DNA of 64,000 nucleotides, taken from Imbroritus primus (GTDB taxonomy: Bacteria; Pseudomonadota; Gammaproteobacteria; Burkholderiales; Burkholderiaceae). The stretch covers positions 1,302,001-1,366,000 of the forward strand of contig NZ_OZ201293.1 of the NCBI RefSeq assembly GCF_964332355.1. The letters run 5' to 3'. The position numbers and the translations under genes are program-made. The notes under the pieces are model-generated. The model did not search any database. It was given only the letters and a program-made list of their open reading frames with translations, and was not told the origin of the DNA. Shown one piece after another: positions 1 to 8,762 of the stretch (positions within the stretch are counted from its first letter, which is position 1; each line of letters starts with the position of its first letter).

Positions 1-1
1 C

Positions 2-196
2 GAAGCGCGCGCCAAGATCGTCTACGACGCCCTGCGTGAACGCGGCATCAATCCGGCACGCATGCGTGCGCGCGGCTTTGCCGCAACCCGCCCGGACGCC
101 GACAACGGTACGCCCGAGGGACGCATGCGCAATCGCCGTACTGAGATCTTCCTGATTGGGGAATCAGTCGACACCATTCTGGGCCCGGTCAACTGA
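2..196 (+). CDS. OmpA-family C-terminal domain protein (3' end only)
   Basis: The frame is open from the window edge to TGA at 194-196, giving the last 64 residues. They look like the end of an OmpA/MotB peptidoglycan-associated domain: a helix (YDALRERGIN), then MRARGFAATRPDADN and the typical terminal NRRTEIFL strand with paired Arg. In this family the Asp/Arg residues of the NxR region bind diaminopimelate of peptidoglycan, which suggests an outer-membrane or envelope anchor protein. The N-terminus and any signal peptide lie outside the window, so the subfamily cannot be named. A strong terminator follows at 274-306. Confidence 0.75.
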   Translation, partial: EARAKIVYDALRERGINPARMRARGFAATRPDADNGTPEGRMRNRRTEIFLIGESVDTILGPVN

Positions 197-273
197 CCTG
201 GTCCGCAGGATTCCGCGGCCGTGGGGGGCGCGGAATTGCGGCCCTGCTTCTTGGGGAGGGGCCGCTTTTGAGG

Positions 274-306
274 GCGGAGCGGTGTCGTGCCGCTCCGCTT
301 TTTTTT
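274..306 (+). terminator. Intrinsic terminator after the OmpA-like gene
   Basis: Stem GCGGAGCG (274-281) pairs with CGCTCCGC (291-298) across a 9-base loop and is followed directly by a run of eight T (299-306). It ends the upstream OmpA-like transcript and separates it from the tRNA-Arg unit. Confidence 0.85.
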
Positions 307-434
307 GCTGCGGGGCGTTTCTGGTTCGCGAGCGCGCTGGTCCGTTCGCTGGTGTTATGGGCGGGCGTTCGAGCCTACGTCAGGACGCATCCTGTCCTTC
401 AAGGGTGTTGGCCCGCGCCTCATATGCCGAACTT

Positions 435-443
435 TGCTAGAAT
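435..443 (+). promoter_or_regulatory. Extended -10 promoter for tRNA-Arg
   Basis: TGC followed by TAGAAT (438-443) is an extended -10 element 48 bases before the tRNA. No good -35 hexamer is visible at 16-18 bases. This is an inference from position and motif only. Confidence 0.4.
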
Positions 444-491
444 GCGTCCCCTATCGCCCTGCATGAGCCACTTTGCTCGCAGGCGCATCGA

Positions 492-568
492 CTGCCCATA
501 GCTCAGTTGGATAGAGCATCGGCCTTCTAAGCCGAGGGTCGGGGGTTCGAATCCCTCTGGGCAGGCCA
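492..568 (+). tRNA. tRNA-Arg(TCT)
   Basis: A complete cloverleaf can be drawn. The acceptor stem CTGCCCA (492-498) pairs with TGGGCAG (558-564), the D arm is GCTC/GAGC, the anticodon stem TCGGC/GCCGA carries loop CTTCTAA (anticodon TCT), and the T arm has TTCGAAT. The 3' CCA is genomically encoded (566-568). It reads AGA codons, which are rare in a GC-rich genome. Confidence 0.96.
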
Positions 569-825
569 GTTTCCGCGTTATTTCTCGCGTTTTCCCCGCC
601 TTCCCTGCTACCTGAGCGCTGGCTCGCGGTGTGGCTGTCTCCATCAGCGGTTCGTGAATAGACAGGCGGCGCGCCGCCCATCATTCGGCAGTTGCCCTCT
701 GTCTGCTGTACGACGTGAAGGATTGGCAGGCTCGGCTGGCTTAAGCGCGAGCACGGCCGTGTCCGACAGCGAGCACCGGTGCAGGAGCGTCAGGTGAGGT
801 CGCACGTGCAGACCCGTCTCCGCGT

Positions 826-1263
826 TTACCGGAACACCAGGACAGGGAGCTGGCTGTGCGTCAGCACTTTCTGGGTTTCGCTGCCAATGATCGTCGCCTG
901 AATGCCGCGTCGACCGTGCGAAGCCATAGCGATCATATCGCAGTCCTTGGCCTGGGCGGTCGAGATGATGGCTTCATATGGGTGCTCGTGGGTCAGCGTG
1001 ATCGCCTCGCAGGGGACGTCAGCAGCCCGGGCCGTCTCGGTAACGTCGGCCAGGATCGCCTCCGCCTGACTGCGGGCGTGCTCCAGATATTGGGTTTCGG
1101 TGTCTTCCAGCATTTCCGGCACGAATGTCACCACCCGGAAAGGCTGCATGACATGTAACGCGGTCATCCGCGCGCCGAGTTTGCTGGCAAGTGTCACGGC
1201 CTTGCGGACCGCGTGGGTGGACAGGGGTGACCCGTCTGTCGCCACCAGAATATGCCTCAACAT
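826..1263 (-). CDS. Universal stress protein, UspA family
   Basis: 145 residues, a single Usp domain starting MLRHILVATDGS, the usual first strand and nucleotide-contacting Asp. The C-terminal ATP-binding signature G-x2-G-x9-G(S/T) is present as ASHG followed nine residues later by GS, so its first Gly is Ala. Start chosen at 1263 rather than the in-frame ATG at 1275, because GGAGAG sits at Shine-Dalgarno distance before 1263. Cytosolic; such proteins help survival under stress, but the specific stress cannot be read from sequence. It appears monocistronic. Confidence 0.9.
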   Translation of the reverse strand: MLRHILVATDGSPLSTHAVRKAVTLASKLGARMTALHVMQPFRVVTFVPEMLEDTETQYLEHARSQAEAILADVTETARAADVPCEAITLTHEHPYEAIISTAQAKDCDMIAMASHGRRGIQATIIGSETQKVLTHSQLPVLVFR

Positions 1264-1442
1264 GGTGCTCTCCATGGCGCTGGCGAGCCCGGCTGCAGCG
1301 CCGACAGAATGACGTTCCGGCGTTGCCGCGCGCCGGTAGCGAGGGCACTTTCAGTATAGTCCGTACCGTACTTTCCGCATGAGTCGGCTTGTCGCGAACA
1401 GGCCGCGCAGGGCGGAGAGGATTAACGCTATGGCGCCGCGGC

Positions 1443-1898
1443 TCAGTTGTCGCTGAGCAGTTTGCGTGCGTTTTCCTGCGGTGGGGTACTGACGAAAACA
1501 CCACTTGCACGCAGAATGCGCCGATCACCGACATGAAGGAAGCAGTTGGCGTAGGAAATCCGCTTGCCGATGCGTTCGATGTCGACGTGTGTCTCGACCC
1601 AGTCGCCGAGGCGCGCGGCCTCGAGAAATTCCATGCTGAGGCTGGCCGTGACCATCGGGCCGCTGCTCGGGTGTACCTCGTAGATGGCGAGGCCGAGCGA
1701 GGCGTCTGCCAGGCTCGTTAACAAGCCGCCATGGCCGATGCCGACGGCGTTGACGTGTTTTTCCTGGATGAACAGGCCCAGGCTGAGCACGCCGTTGCTG
1801 TCCTTGGCGTAGTAGCACGGGCCGATCAGGCCGAGATAGGGGCTGGCGTGCAGTAGTGCATAGCCGGTGGGGGGAACGGGAAGCGGAATGCTGCTCAT
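1443..1898 (-). CDS. PaaI-type hotdog-fold thioesterase
   Basis: 151 residues with the hotdog motif HGG followed by SLADASLGLA (about residues 56-69), where the Gly-Gly and the helix Asp/Ser form the acyl-CoA site. Family enzymes hydrolyse acyl-CoA thioesters; the substrate is not evident. It begins 32 bases after the end of the FAD-linked oxidase and shares its strand, so it is probably the last gene of the wrbA - DUF2069 - oxidase operon. Confidence 0.85.
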   Translation of the reverse strand: MSSIPLPVPPTGYALLHASPYLGLIGPCYYAKDSNGVLSLGLFIQEKHVNAVGIGHGGLLTSLADASLGLAIYEVHPSSGPMVTASLSMEFLEAARLGDWVETHVDIERIGKRISYANCFLHVGDRRILRASGVFVSTPPQENARKLLSDN

Positions 1899-1930
1899 CG
1901 TCGTGTGTGCTGAGAGGGAGGGCGGCGAGG

Positions 1931-3340
1931 TCAGACGACCTTGCCGGGGTTCATGATGCCTTGCGGATCCAGGGCCTGCTTGATGGCCTGCATCAACCTG
2001 ATTTCCAGGGGAGACTTATAACGCACAATTTCCTCGCGCTTCAGTTGACCGAGGCCATGCTCCGCCGAAATCGACCCATCATGCGCATGTACGCTGTCGT
2101 GCACCAGACGGTTGATGCTCGCCTGATTGACCAGGAAGGCATCGTAGTCCGTCCCCTCGGGCGGCGAAACGTTGTAATGCAGGTTACCGTCGCCGAGATG
2201 GCCGAAGGTGACCATGCGCAGACCGGGGAAGGCATCCGCCAGCGCAGCGTCGGTGGCTTCGATGAAGTCGGCGATGCGCGAGATTGGTACCGAGACGTCG
2301 TGCTTGATGTTCTTGCCCTCGTCGGCTTGCGCCAGCGGGATATGTTCCCGCAGGTCCCACAAGGCCTGCGACTGTGCGCCGGACTCCGCGACGACGGCGT
2401 CGCGTACGATGCCTTGCTCGAATGCGGCTTCCATCAGCCGTTCGAAAATCTCGCGCGCATGGCTTTCGCTCTCGCTGTCCGACAGTTCCAGCAGTACCGT
2501 CTGCGGTTGCCGTTCGGCGAACGGGTAGCGCATGTGCGGGTAATGCTTGCCGACCAGGGCCAGGCAAAAATCTGACATCAGTTCGAAGCCGGTCAATAGC
2601 GGTCCCGCCATCCGTCGCGCCAGGTCGAGCAGGGCCAGGGCATCGCGCGGCGTCGCCAGTCCGGCCAGCGCAGTCAGCTGGGCAGCCGGTGCCGGATAGA
2701 GTTTGAGGACCGCGGCCGTGATGATGCCGAGCGTCCCTTCGGCGCCGATATACAGGTCGCGCAGGTCGTAGCCGGTGTTGTTCTTGCGCAGGCCGCGCAG
2801 GCCGTCCCACAGTTCGCCTTGCGGGGTCACGACCTCGAGCCCCAGGCATAGCTCGCGGGCGTTACCATAGCGCAGCACGCCGGTCCCCCCAGCGTTGGTG
2901 GAGAGATTCCCACCGATGGTGCAACTGCCTTCGGCAGCCAGGCTAAGCGGGAACAGTCGGCCCGCTGCTGCCGCTTCTGCCTGGATGACCTGGAGGATGC
3001 AACCGGCTTCGACGGTGATCGTATCGTTGATGGTGTCGACGTTGCGGATGCGGTTCAGGCGCTGCAGGCTCAGCACGACCTGCCCGCCCGAGGTGTCTGG
3101 CGTGGCGCCGCCGCACAGGCCAGTGTTGCCACCCTGCGGCACGATGGCGACGCCATGCGCAGCGCACAGCGCCACTACATCGGCCACCTCGCCGGCGCTG
3201 CCCGGCCGCAGCACCGCGAGCGCCGTGCCTTGGAAACGCTTGCGCCAGTCGAGCAGGAACGGCGCCGTATCGGCGGGGTCGGTCAGGACGTACTGCTCAC
3301 CGAGGCGCACACGGCACTGGTCGAGAAAATCATTTGGCAT
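1931..3340 (-). CDS. FAD-linked 2-hydroxyacid dehydrogenase (GlcD/D-2-hydroxyglutarate DH-like)
   Basis: 469 residues. An N-terminal PCMH FAD-binding domain shows VPQGGNTGLCGG and LSTNAGGTGVLRYGN; the C-terminal FAD-oxidase domain shows TFGHLGDGNLHYNV and ends in DPQGIMNPGKVV. These are typical of D-lactate, glycolate and D-2-hydroxyglutarate dehydrogenases, which reduce FAD and pass electrons to ETF or quinone. The GGATPDTSGG insert resembles the D-2-hydroxyglutarate group more than GlcD, but the substrate is not proven. The ATG at 3340 overlaps the end of DUF2069 by 11 bases, implying translational coupling; an upstream in-frame ATG at 3424 would lie deep inside that gene. Confidence 0.88.
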   Translation of the reverse strand: MPNDFLDQCRVRLGEQYVLTDPADTAPFLLDWRKRFQGTALAVLRPGSAGEVADVVALCAAHGVAIVPQGGNTGLCGGATPDTSGGQVVLSLQRLNRIRNVDTINDTITVEAGCILQVIQAEAAAAGRLFPLSLAAEGSCTIGGNLSTNAGGTGVLRYGNARELCLGLEVVTPQGELWDGLRGLRKNNTGYDLRDLYIGAEGTLGIITAAVLKLYPAPAAQLTALAGLATPRDALALLDLARRMAGPLLTGFELMSDFCLALVGKHYPHMRYPFAERQPQTVLLELSDSESESHAREIFERLMEAAFEQGIVRDAVVAESGAQSQALWDLREHIPLAQADEGKNIKHDVSVPISRIADFIEATDAALADAFPGLRMVTFGHLGDGNLHYNVSPPEGTDYDAFLVNQASINRLVHDSVHAHDGSISAEHGLGQLKREEIVRYKSPLEIRLMQAIKQALDPQGIMNPGKVV

Positions 3341-3734
3341 GGCTCTGTCTCGCACGGCGTTTGAACGGACGAAGATACAACACGGTGCTGGCGAAGAACA
3401 CCAGCGACAGGATGACTTCCGCAAGCGCCAGCCACGACACCGGCGGCGGATCGGCGAAGCCGCGCACCACGCCTTCCGTAAAGTAGAGCAGGATGAACAT
3501 GGTCGACCACTGCATGGTATAGCGGTTGCGGCGCAGCAGCCCTGGTAGCGGCGTGGCCAGCAGGGCGGCCTTGAGCACCAGCCAGGAACCGCCCGGGCGG
3601 AGGGGCGCGAGGAACCACTCCCATGCCGCGCACAGGGCGATCAGCGCCAGCAGGCTGCCGACGCTGATGGCGTACAGCCCGGACTGGTGCAGGGCAGCGT
3701 CGGAAGTTTCGGGGGTAGCGCGGGGAGTGGTCAT
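3330..3734 (-). CDS. DUF2069 membrane protein
   Basis: 134 residues with four hydrophobic segments (roughly residues 20-40, 48-64, 73-90 and 99-118) and a basic C-terminus (FKRRARQ). The architecture matches the small inner-membrane DUF2069 family, of unknown function, which often sits next to wrbA in beta- and gammaproteobacteria. Its start shares ATGA with the wrbA stop, and its end overlaps the FAD dehydrogenase start by 11 bases, so all three are likely one translationally coupled operon. Confidence 0.85.
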   Translation of the reverse strand: MTTPRATPETSDAALHQSGLYAISVGSLLALIALCAAWEWFLAPLRPGGSWLVLKAALLATPLPGLLRRNRYTMQWSTMFILLYFTEGVVRGFADPPPVSWLALAEVILSLVFFASTVLYLRPFKRRARQSHAK

Positions 3735-4330
3735 GATGCAGCCAGTTTCAAGGCGGTTTGTGCGAGGCGCCGGCCCATTTCGATGGCCAGGGCGGCTTCG
3801 GATTCATCGATCCGCCCCTGGCTGCCGCCGTGGGCGTGGTGGCTGGGTCCGTAGGGCGTGCCGCCCGCGCGGGTACTGGTCAGCTCAGCATTCTGGAACG
3901 GCAGGCCGAGGATGAGCATGCCATGATGCAACAATGGGAGCATCATGCTGAGCAGGGTACTTTCCTGCCCGCCGTGCAGGCTGGTGCTCGAGGTAAACAC
4001 GCAGGCGGGTTTGCCGGCAAGCGTACCGGACACCCACTGGGGTGCGGTGCTGTCGACGAAATACTTGAGCGGTGCGGCCATGTTGCCGAAGCGGGTGGGC
4101 GAACCGAGCGCGAGTCCGGCGCACTCCTCGAGATCGACGGCTTCGACGTAGGGCGGGCCGTCATCGGGGATTTCGGGGGCGCTGGCTTCGCATACCGTCG
4201 AGACCGGTGGGACCGTGCGCAGGCGCGACTGCGCGCCGGGCACGCTGTCGATGCCACGGGCGATCAGCTGCGCGAGTTTCCGGGTGGTGCCATGGCGGCT
4301 GTAGTAGAGAACGAGGATGTCTTTCATCAT
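3731..4330 (-). CDS. wrbA: NAD(P)H:quinone oxidoreductase, WrbA family
   Basis: 199 residues. The FMN-binding flavodoxin loop YYSRHGTTRKLAQ is at residues 9-21, GSPTRFGNMAAPLKYF follows at mid-protein, and TSSTSLHGGQESTLLSM is typical of WrbA. It catalyses two-electron reduction of quinones in the cytosol, protecting against redox cycling. Start set at the first of two adjacent ATGs (4330/4327); the frame is open further upstream but that segment lacks flavodoxin character and overlaps the divergent gene. First gene of the minus-strand operon, 52 bases from the divergent YihY gene. Confidence 0.92.
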   Translation of the reverse strand: MMKDILVLYYSRHGTTRKLAQLIARGIDSVPGAQSRLRTVPPVSTVCEASAPEIPDDGPPYVEAVDLEECAGLALGSPTRFGNMAAPLKYFVDSTAPQWVSGTLAGKPACVFTSSTSLHGGQESTLLSMMLPLLHHGMLILGLPFQNAELTSTRAGGTPYGPSHHAHGGSQGRIDESEAALAIEMGRRLAQTALKLAAS

Positions 4331-4382
4331 GATCCATCTGGCGGACCGGGTATTATAAGAGCAGCACAATGGCGGAGAAGGC

Positions 4383-5825
4383 ATGAAGCAAGGACGTTCA
4401 CCGGCAGGGCCGCGGGCCGGCTGGCGAAACGCTGGCGCGGCATTCGGCCAGTGGGATCTCGACAAGGTACGCGCGCTGCTGCAGTACGCGGGACGGCGCG
4501 CCCGCGAAGACCAGCTGATGCAGGTCGCCGGCAGTCTGACGTTTACGACCGTGCTGTCGCTGGTGCCGGTGCTGACGGTGGCCTTTGCCCTGTTCTCGGC
4601 GTTTCCGATTTTCCAGAGCTTCCGCCAGGCCCTTGAGGGATTCCTGTTCGCCAACCTGATTCCCGGCAATGTGAGCAACTCCATCACCGGCTATCTGGGC
4701 GAATTTTCGCGCAACGCCAAGGGGCTGACCGCGGCTGGCCTCGGCAGCTTGCTGGTGACGGCTGTCCTGACGCTACTGACCGTCGAAAATGCCTTCAACG
4801 CGATCTGGCGCGTCAAGCGTGCCCGGCCGCTGGCCCAGCGGATCCTCGTGTTTTGGGCCGTGCTGTCCTTCGGACCGGTGCTGATGGGGGCCAGCCTGTC
4901 AGTGAGTTCCTACCTGATTTCGATCTCGGCGGGCTATGTCAATGGCATGACGATTGGTCTCGGCATCTTGCTGGCCATGTTGCCGGTGCTGTTGTCCGCC
5001 CTCGCATTTGCCTTGCTCTACGTGGCGGTGCCCAATACCCTGGTGATGTGGCGTGATGCCCTGGTGGCCGGGCTGGTAGCCGCCATTGCCTTCGAGCTGA
5101 CCAAGCGCGCGTTCGGTGCGTATATCACGCAGTTTCCGGCGTACACGGCGGTCTACGGCACCTTTGCCGCCTTGCCCATCTTCCTGTTGTGGATCTACCT
5201 GAGCTGGCTGGTGACGCTCCTGGGTGCGACCATCGCCGCCAATCTCCCGGTGATCCGTGAGGGGCACTGGCAGCGTCGCGTGTTTGCGGGCAGCGAGTTC
5301 TACGATGCGCTGGGCGTCCTATTGTTGCTGTACCAGGCGCGTCACGCCTCGCCGCGCAGCATCGGCGAGCTGGATCTGGGCCGCAAGCTACGGGTGGAGG
5401 CCGATTACCTGGCGACGTTGCTGACGCGCCTGAAGAGCATGCATCTCGTCGGCAAGCTGCAGCAGGAAGGGCGGCAGGCGCATTGGGCGCTGCTGTGCGA
5501 TCCCTACACAATGACCCTGCGTACGCTCTACGAGCGGCTCGTGCTGAACCTGCCGCGCCTGCACCGCACGGCGCTGGCGCAGCATCTGAAAGCGCCCGAG
5601 GCACTGGCCGGCCTGCTCGACAATGCCGCTCTCGATACGCCGCTTGGCGAGATTTTCGAGATGGCACGCGATGCGCATGGCCACGATGCACAGGCTGGCG
5701 GCGTGCCAACGGCATCGACCCCGGCGGATGCCGGGCCGAGCGCCGAATCAGTGCCGCCCGGTGAAGGGCAGAAGCCGTCGCCGCGCCTTGAAGTCGTTCC
5801 GCCGGGCTGGCACGGTCAGGTCTGA
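4383..5825 (+). CDS. YihY/BrkB-family inner membrane protein
   Basis: 480 residues. The N-terminal half (about 45-285) has six hydrophobic segments with family motifs AGSLTFTTVLSLVPVL and FAALPIFLLWIYLSW. The C-terminal part is soluble, with a winged-helix-like region (LDLGRKLRVEADYLATLLT) and a low-complexity tail rich in Pro and Ser. The family was once called ribonuclease BN or serum-resistance BrkB; its transport function remains uncertain, so no activity is assigned. The start has GGAGAAGG just upstream. The long tail beyond the E. coli YihY length is usual in betaproteobacteria. Confidence 0.88.
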   Translation: MKQGRSPAGPRAGWRNAGAAFGQWDLDKVRALLQYAGRRAREDQLMQVAGSLTFTTVLSLVPVLTVAFALFSAFPIFQSFRQALEGFLFANLIPGNVSNSITGYLGEFSRNAKGLTAAGLGSLLVTAVLTLLTVENAFNAIWRVKRARPLAQRILVFWAVLSFGPVLMGASLSVSSYLISISAGYVNGMTIGLGILLAMLPVLLSALAFALLYVAVPNTLVMWRDALVAGLVAAIAFELTKRAFGAYITQFPAYTAVYGTFAALPIFLLWIYLSWLVTLLGATIAANLPVIREGHWQRRVFAGSEFYDALGVLLLLYQARHASPRSIGELDLGRKLRVEADYLATLLTRLKSMHLVGKLQQEGRQAHWALLCDPYTMTLRTLYERLVLNLPRLHRTALAQHLKAPEALAGLLDNAALDTPLGEIFEMARDAHGHDAQAGGVPTASTPADAGPSAESVPPGEGQKPSPRLEVVPPGWHGQV

Positions 5826-5976
5826 CATGTGCCGCCGGACCGGGCAATGCACGCAACGGCGTGCCGGGCGAGGATTTTGCGGGGCAACTGGTTTACACTA
5901 ACAACCAGAGAAGATCAGCCGGTGCGGCACGCGCAGCCGCTTTCCATTCCGCCAGCACCGGACCCGGAGGACACAT

Positions 5977-6426
5977 ATGAAAGTCAGCGACATCCTGCAT
6001 ATCAAGGGCAATACCCTCTACACCGCCAATCCCGATACGCCGCTGCTGTATGCGGTCAACACCATGGCGGAAAACGATATCGGTTCGCTGGTGATCATGG
6101 AGTACGGTGAACTGGTGGGCATGCTGACCTTCCGCGAGATCATCAAGACGGTATCGGCCAACCAGGGCAATGTCGGTACGATCAGCATCCGCAAGGTGAT
6201 GGACGACCACCCGCTGACCTGCACCCCGGAAACCGATGTCAATGAAGTACGCCGCATGATGCTGGAACGCCACACGCGCTACCTGCCGGTGCTGGACAGT
6301 CGCACGCTCATGGGCGTGATCTCGTTCTACGACGTCGCCAAGGCCGTGGTCGAGGACCAGAGCTTCGAAAACCGCATGCTCAAGGCCTATATCCGTGACT
6401 GGCCAGACGAGGGCGCGCGCGAGTAA
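5977..6426 (+). CDS. CBS-domain pair protein
   Basis: 149 residues made of two tandem CBS domains (about 8-65 and 76-132), with the usual VNTMAENDIGSLVI and LERHTRYLPVLD elements. There is no catalytic domain, so it probably senses an adenosyl nucleotide or modulates a partner in the cytosol. The start has GGAGG 8 bases upstream. It is 151 bases after YihY and looks separately transcribed. Similar stand-alone CBS proteins are common in Burkholderiales. Confidence 0.88.
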   Translation: MKVSDILHIKGNTLYTANPDTPLLYAVNTMAENDIGSLVIMEYGELVGMLTFREIIKTVSANQGNVGTISIRKVMDDHPLTCTPETDVNEVRRMMLERHTRYLPVLDSRTLMGVISFYDVAKAVVEDQSFENRMLKAYIRDWPDEGARE

Positions 6427-6696
6427 GCGGGGGAGAGGCTAGGCCACGCTGGAGTTGGGCTGCCACCGTGTGGCGGTGCCGCGCTGGGCGCCTGAGCGTA
6501 CGTCCTGCATGGCCGGATGCCGAACGTCCTGCCAGGTAGGGCGCTGTGCAGGCGACACCGATGCAGCACGCCACCTCCACGAATGTCGTTCATCGCGGCT
6601 GCCCGTATCTGGGGCGCGGCGTCCGTGATCTCCCGCATCTTTCCCATTTCATTCTTCACTGTCAGGCGTCCCGACGCCATCTCCCGAGCCGCTTCC

Positions 6697-8604
6697 ATGA
6701 GTGAGCCCCGCCAGTTTCGCCTGCTTGGCCAGCGTCGCTTCGCCCCATTCTTCTGGACGCAGTTCCTCGGAGCGATGAACGACAATGTCTTCAAGGTCGC
6801 CTTCACCTCGCTCGTGACCTACCATACCGCGCTTTTCAGCGGCATTGATGCCGCCACGGCGGCGTTCCTGATCTCCGCGATCTTCATCGCGCCATTCGTG
6901 CTCTTCTCGGCCACCAGCGGGCAGATCGCCGACAAACTGGAGAAATCGCGGCTGATCCGCTTCGTCAAGACACTCGAAATCGGCATCATGCTGGTTGGGC
7001 TGGCCGGCTTTTACTGGCATCACACCGAACTGCTGTATGCCGCCACGTTCCTGATGGGCCTCCATTCCACGCTGTTTGGCCCGGTCAAATATGCCTACTT
7101 GCCGCAGCATCTCGAGCGCCGTGAACTGACCGGTGGCAATGGTCTGGTCGAATCCGGCACCTTCATCGCTATCCTGCTGGGGACCATCATCGGTGGCGAG
7201 CTGGCCAACATGCAGAGCGGCGGGCAACTGGTCGGCCCGCTGTATGTCGGCGTGGCATGCGTGGTCTTTGCCATGGCTGGCCGTCTGGCGGCGCAGCGTG
7301 TGCCGCTCTCGCCAGCGGCGCAGCCGGACCTGCGCATCAACTGGAATCCGGTATCGGAAACCTGGCGCAATCTGGTTCTCGCCCGTAGCAACCGGGTTGT
7401 GCTGCTGAGCATGCTCGGGATTTCGTGGCTGTGGTTTGTCGGTGCCACCTTGCTCACGTCTTTTTTCCCCTTCGCCAAGAACGTGCTGGGTGGCGACCAG
7501 AGCGTAGTGACGCTGCTGCTGGCGGTGTTCTCGATTGGTATCGGCATCGGCTCGCTGCTATGCGAGCGCCTGTCGGGCGGGCGGATCGAGGTCGGGCTGG
7601 TGCCGCTCGGTTCGATCGGCATGACGGTGTTCGCCGTCGATCTGTACTTTGCCAGCCGCCACGGTGCGCCGTCCGGCCTGATGGGTGTCGGTCCCTTCCT
7701 GGCCGAACCGGCGCACTGGCGCGTGATTGCCGACCTGTTCCTGCTGTCATTGTTCGGCGGCCTGTACAGCGTGCCGCTGTATGCGCTGATCCAGACGCGC
7801 TGCGAGCCGACGCACCGGGCGCGCATCATCGCCTCCAACAATATTCTCAACGCGTTCTTCATGATCGCCTCGTCGCTGCTGGCCATGACGGTGCTGGGCG
7901 CGGGCTTCACGATTCCCGAGCTGTTCCTGCTGACGGGCATCCTCAACGCCGTGGTGGCGCTCTTCATCTACACCCAGGTGCCCGAGTTCCTGCTGCGTTT
8001 CCTGGCATGGCTGCTGGTGCATACGCTGTACCGCCTGAAGAAGGAGAACGTCCAGCACATTCCCGAGCATGGCGCGGCCCTGCTGGTGTGCAACCATGTG
8101 AGTTTTGCCGATGCCGTGGTGCTGATGGCTGCCGCGCCGCGGCCCGTGCGCTTCGTCATGGACCACCGGATTTTCCGCGTGCCGGTGATGTCATGGCTGT
8201 TCCGGCAGGCGCGGGCGATTCCCATCGCGCCGGCCCATGAGGATGCGGACATGCTGGCACGGGCCTACGATACCGTGGCCGAGGCGCTGCAAGCAGGGGA
8301 GCTCGTATGCATCTTCCCTGAAGGCAAGCTGACGGCGAATGGCCAGATCAATCCGTTCAAGCAGGGTGTGCAGCACATCGTGCAACGCACGCCGGTGCCG
8401 GTGGTGCCGATGGCACTGCGCGGACTGTGGGGCAGCATGTTCTCGCGGCGTCACAAGGTGAGCGGCGTGCAGATACCGCGCCCGCTGCGGCGCGGGGTGC
8501 TGAGCCGTCTCGAACTGGTGGTCGGCGAGCCGGTCGATCCGGATGCCGTGACGCCCGAGAGTCTCCAGCAACGTGTGACGCAGTTGCGCGGGGTCTGGCG
8601 CTGA
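6697..8604 (+). CDS. MFS (LplT-like) transporter fused to PlsC-type acyltransferase
   Basis: About 635 residues. Residues 1-420 form a 12-helix MFS domain resembling the lysophospholipid flippase LplT (FLGAMNDNVFKVAF near the N-terminus). The C-terminal ~200 residues are a PlsC/LPLAT domain with NHVSFADAV (the HX4D-type motif) and FPEGKLTANG. In E. coli, LplT and the acyltransferase Aas re-import and re-acylate lysophospholipids; here both are in one chain without the AMP-ligase domain of Aas. Start placed at ATG 6697, since the upstream open frame is Arg/Pro-rich and not MFS-like; no clear ribosome site is visible. Confidence 0.87.
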   Translation: MSEPRQFRLLGQRRFAPFFWTQFLGAMNDNVFKVAFTSLVTYHTALFSGIDAATAAFLISAIFIAPFVLFSATSGQIADKLEKSRLIRFVKTLEIGIMLVGLAGFYWHHTELLYAATFLMGLHSTLFGPVKYAYLPQHLERRELTGGNGLVESGTFIAILLGTIIGGELANMQSGGQLVGPLYVGVACVVFAMAGRLAAQRVPLSPAAQPDLRINWNPVSETWRNLVLARSNRVVLLSMLGISWLWFVGATLLTSFFPFAKNVLGGDQSVVTLLLAVFSIGIGIGSLLCERLSGGRIEVGLVPLGSIGMTVFAVDLYFASRHGAPSGLMGVGPFLAEPAHWRVIADLFLLSLFGGLYSVPLYALIQTRCEPTHRARIIASNNILNAFFMIASSLLAMTVLGAGFTIPELFLLTGILNAVVALFIYTQVPEFLLRFLAWLLVHTLYRLKKENVQHIPEHGAALLVCNHVSFADAVVLMAAAPRPVRFVMDHRIFRVPVMSWLFRQARAIPIAPAHEDADMLARAYDTVAEALQAGELVCIFPEGKLTANGQINPFKQGVQHIVQRTPVPVVPMALRGLWGSMFSRRHKVSGVQIPRPLRRGVLSRLELVVGEPVDPDAVTPESLQQRVTQLRGVWR

Positions 8605-8680
8605 CCGGTGTTCCGCAATTCCGCCATTCCACCGTATCGGTATCCGCCATCATCGCAGGGCAAGCCATGCCTGCGCTGCG

Positions 8681-8710
8681 TTAGGACCTTGGCCACGAGC
8701 CCGGTACAAT
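8681..8710 (+). promoter_or_regulatory. Possible aroC promoter
   Basis: A TACAAT -10 box (8705-8710) lies 53 bases before the aroC start, with a weak -35 TTAGGA at 18 bases. Only the -10 is convincing. Confidence 0.35.
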
Positions 8711-8762
8711 AGCGGCTGACGCAGCATCTTTCGCCAACCCTTTCGCCTTCACGCAGGTTCCC

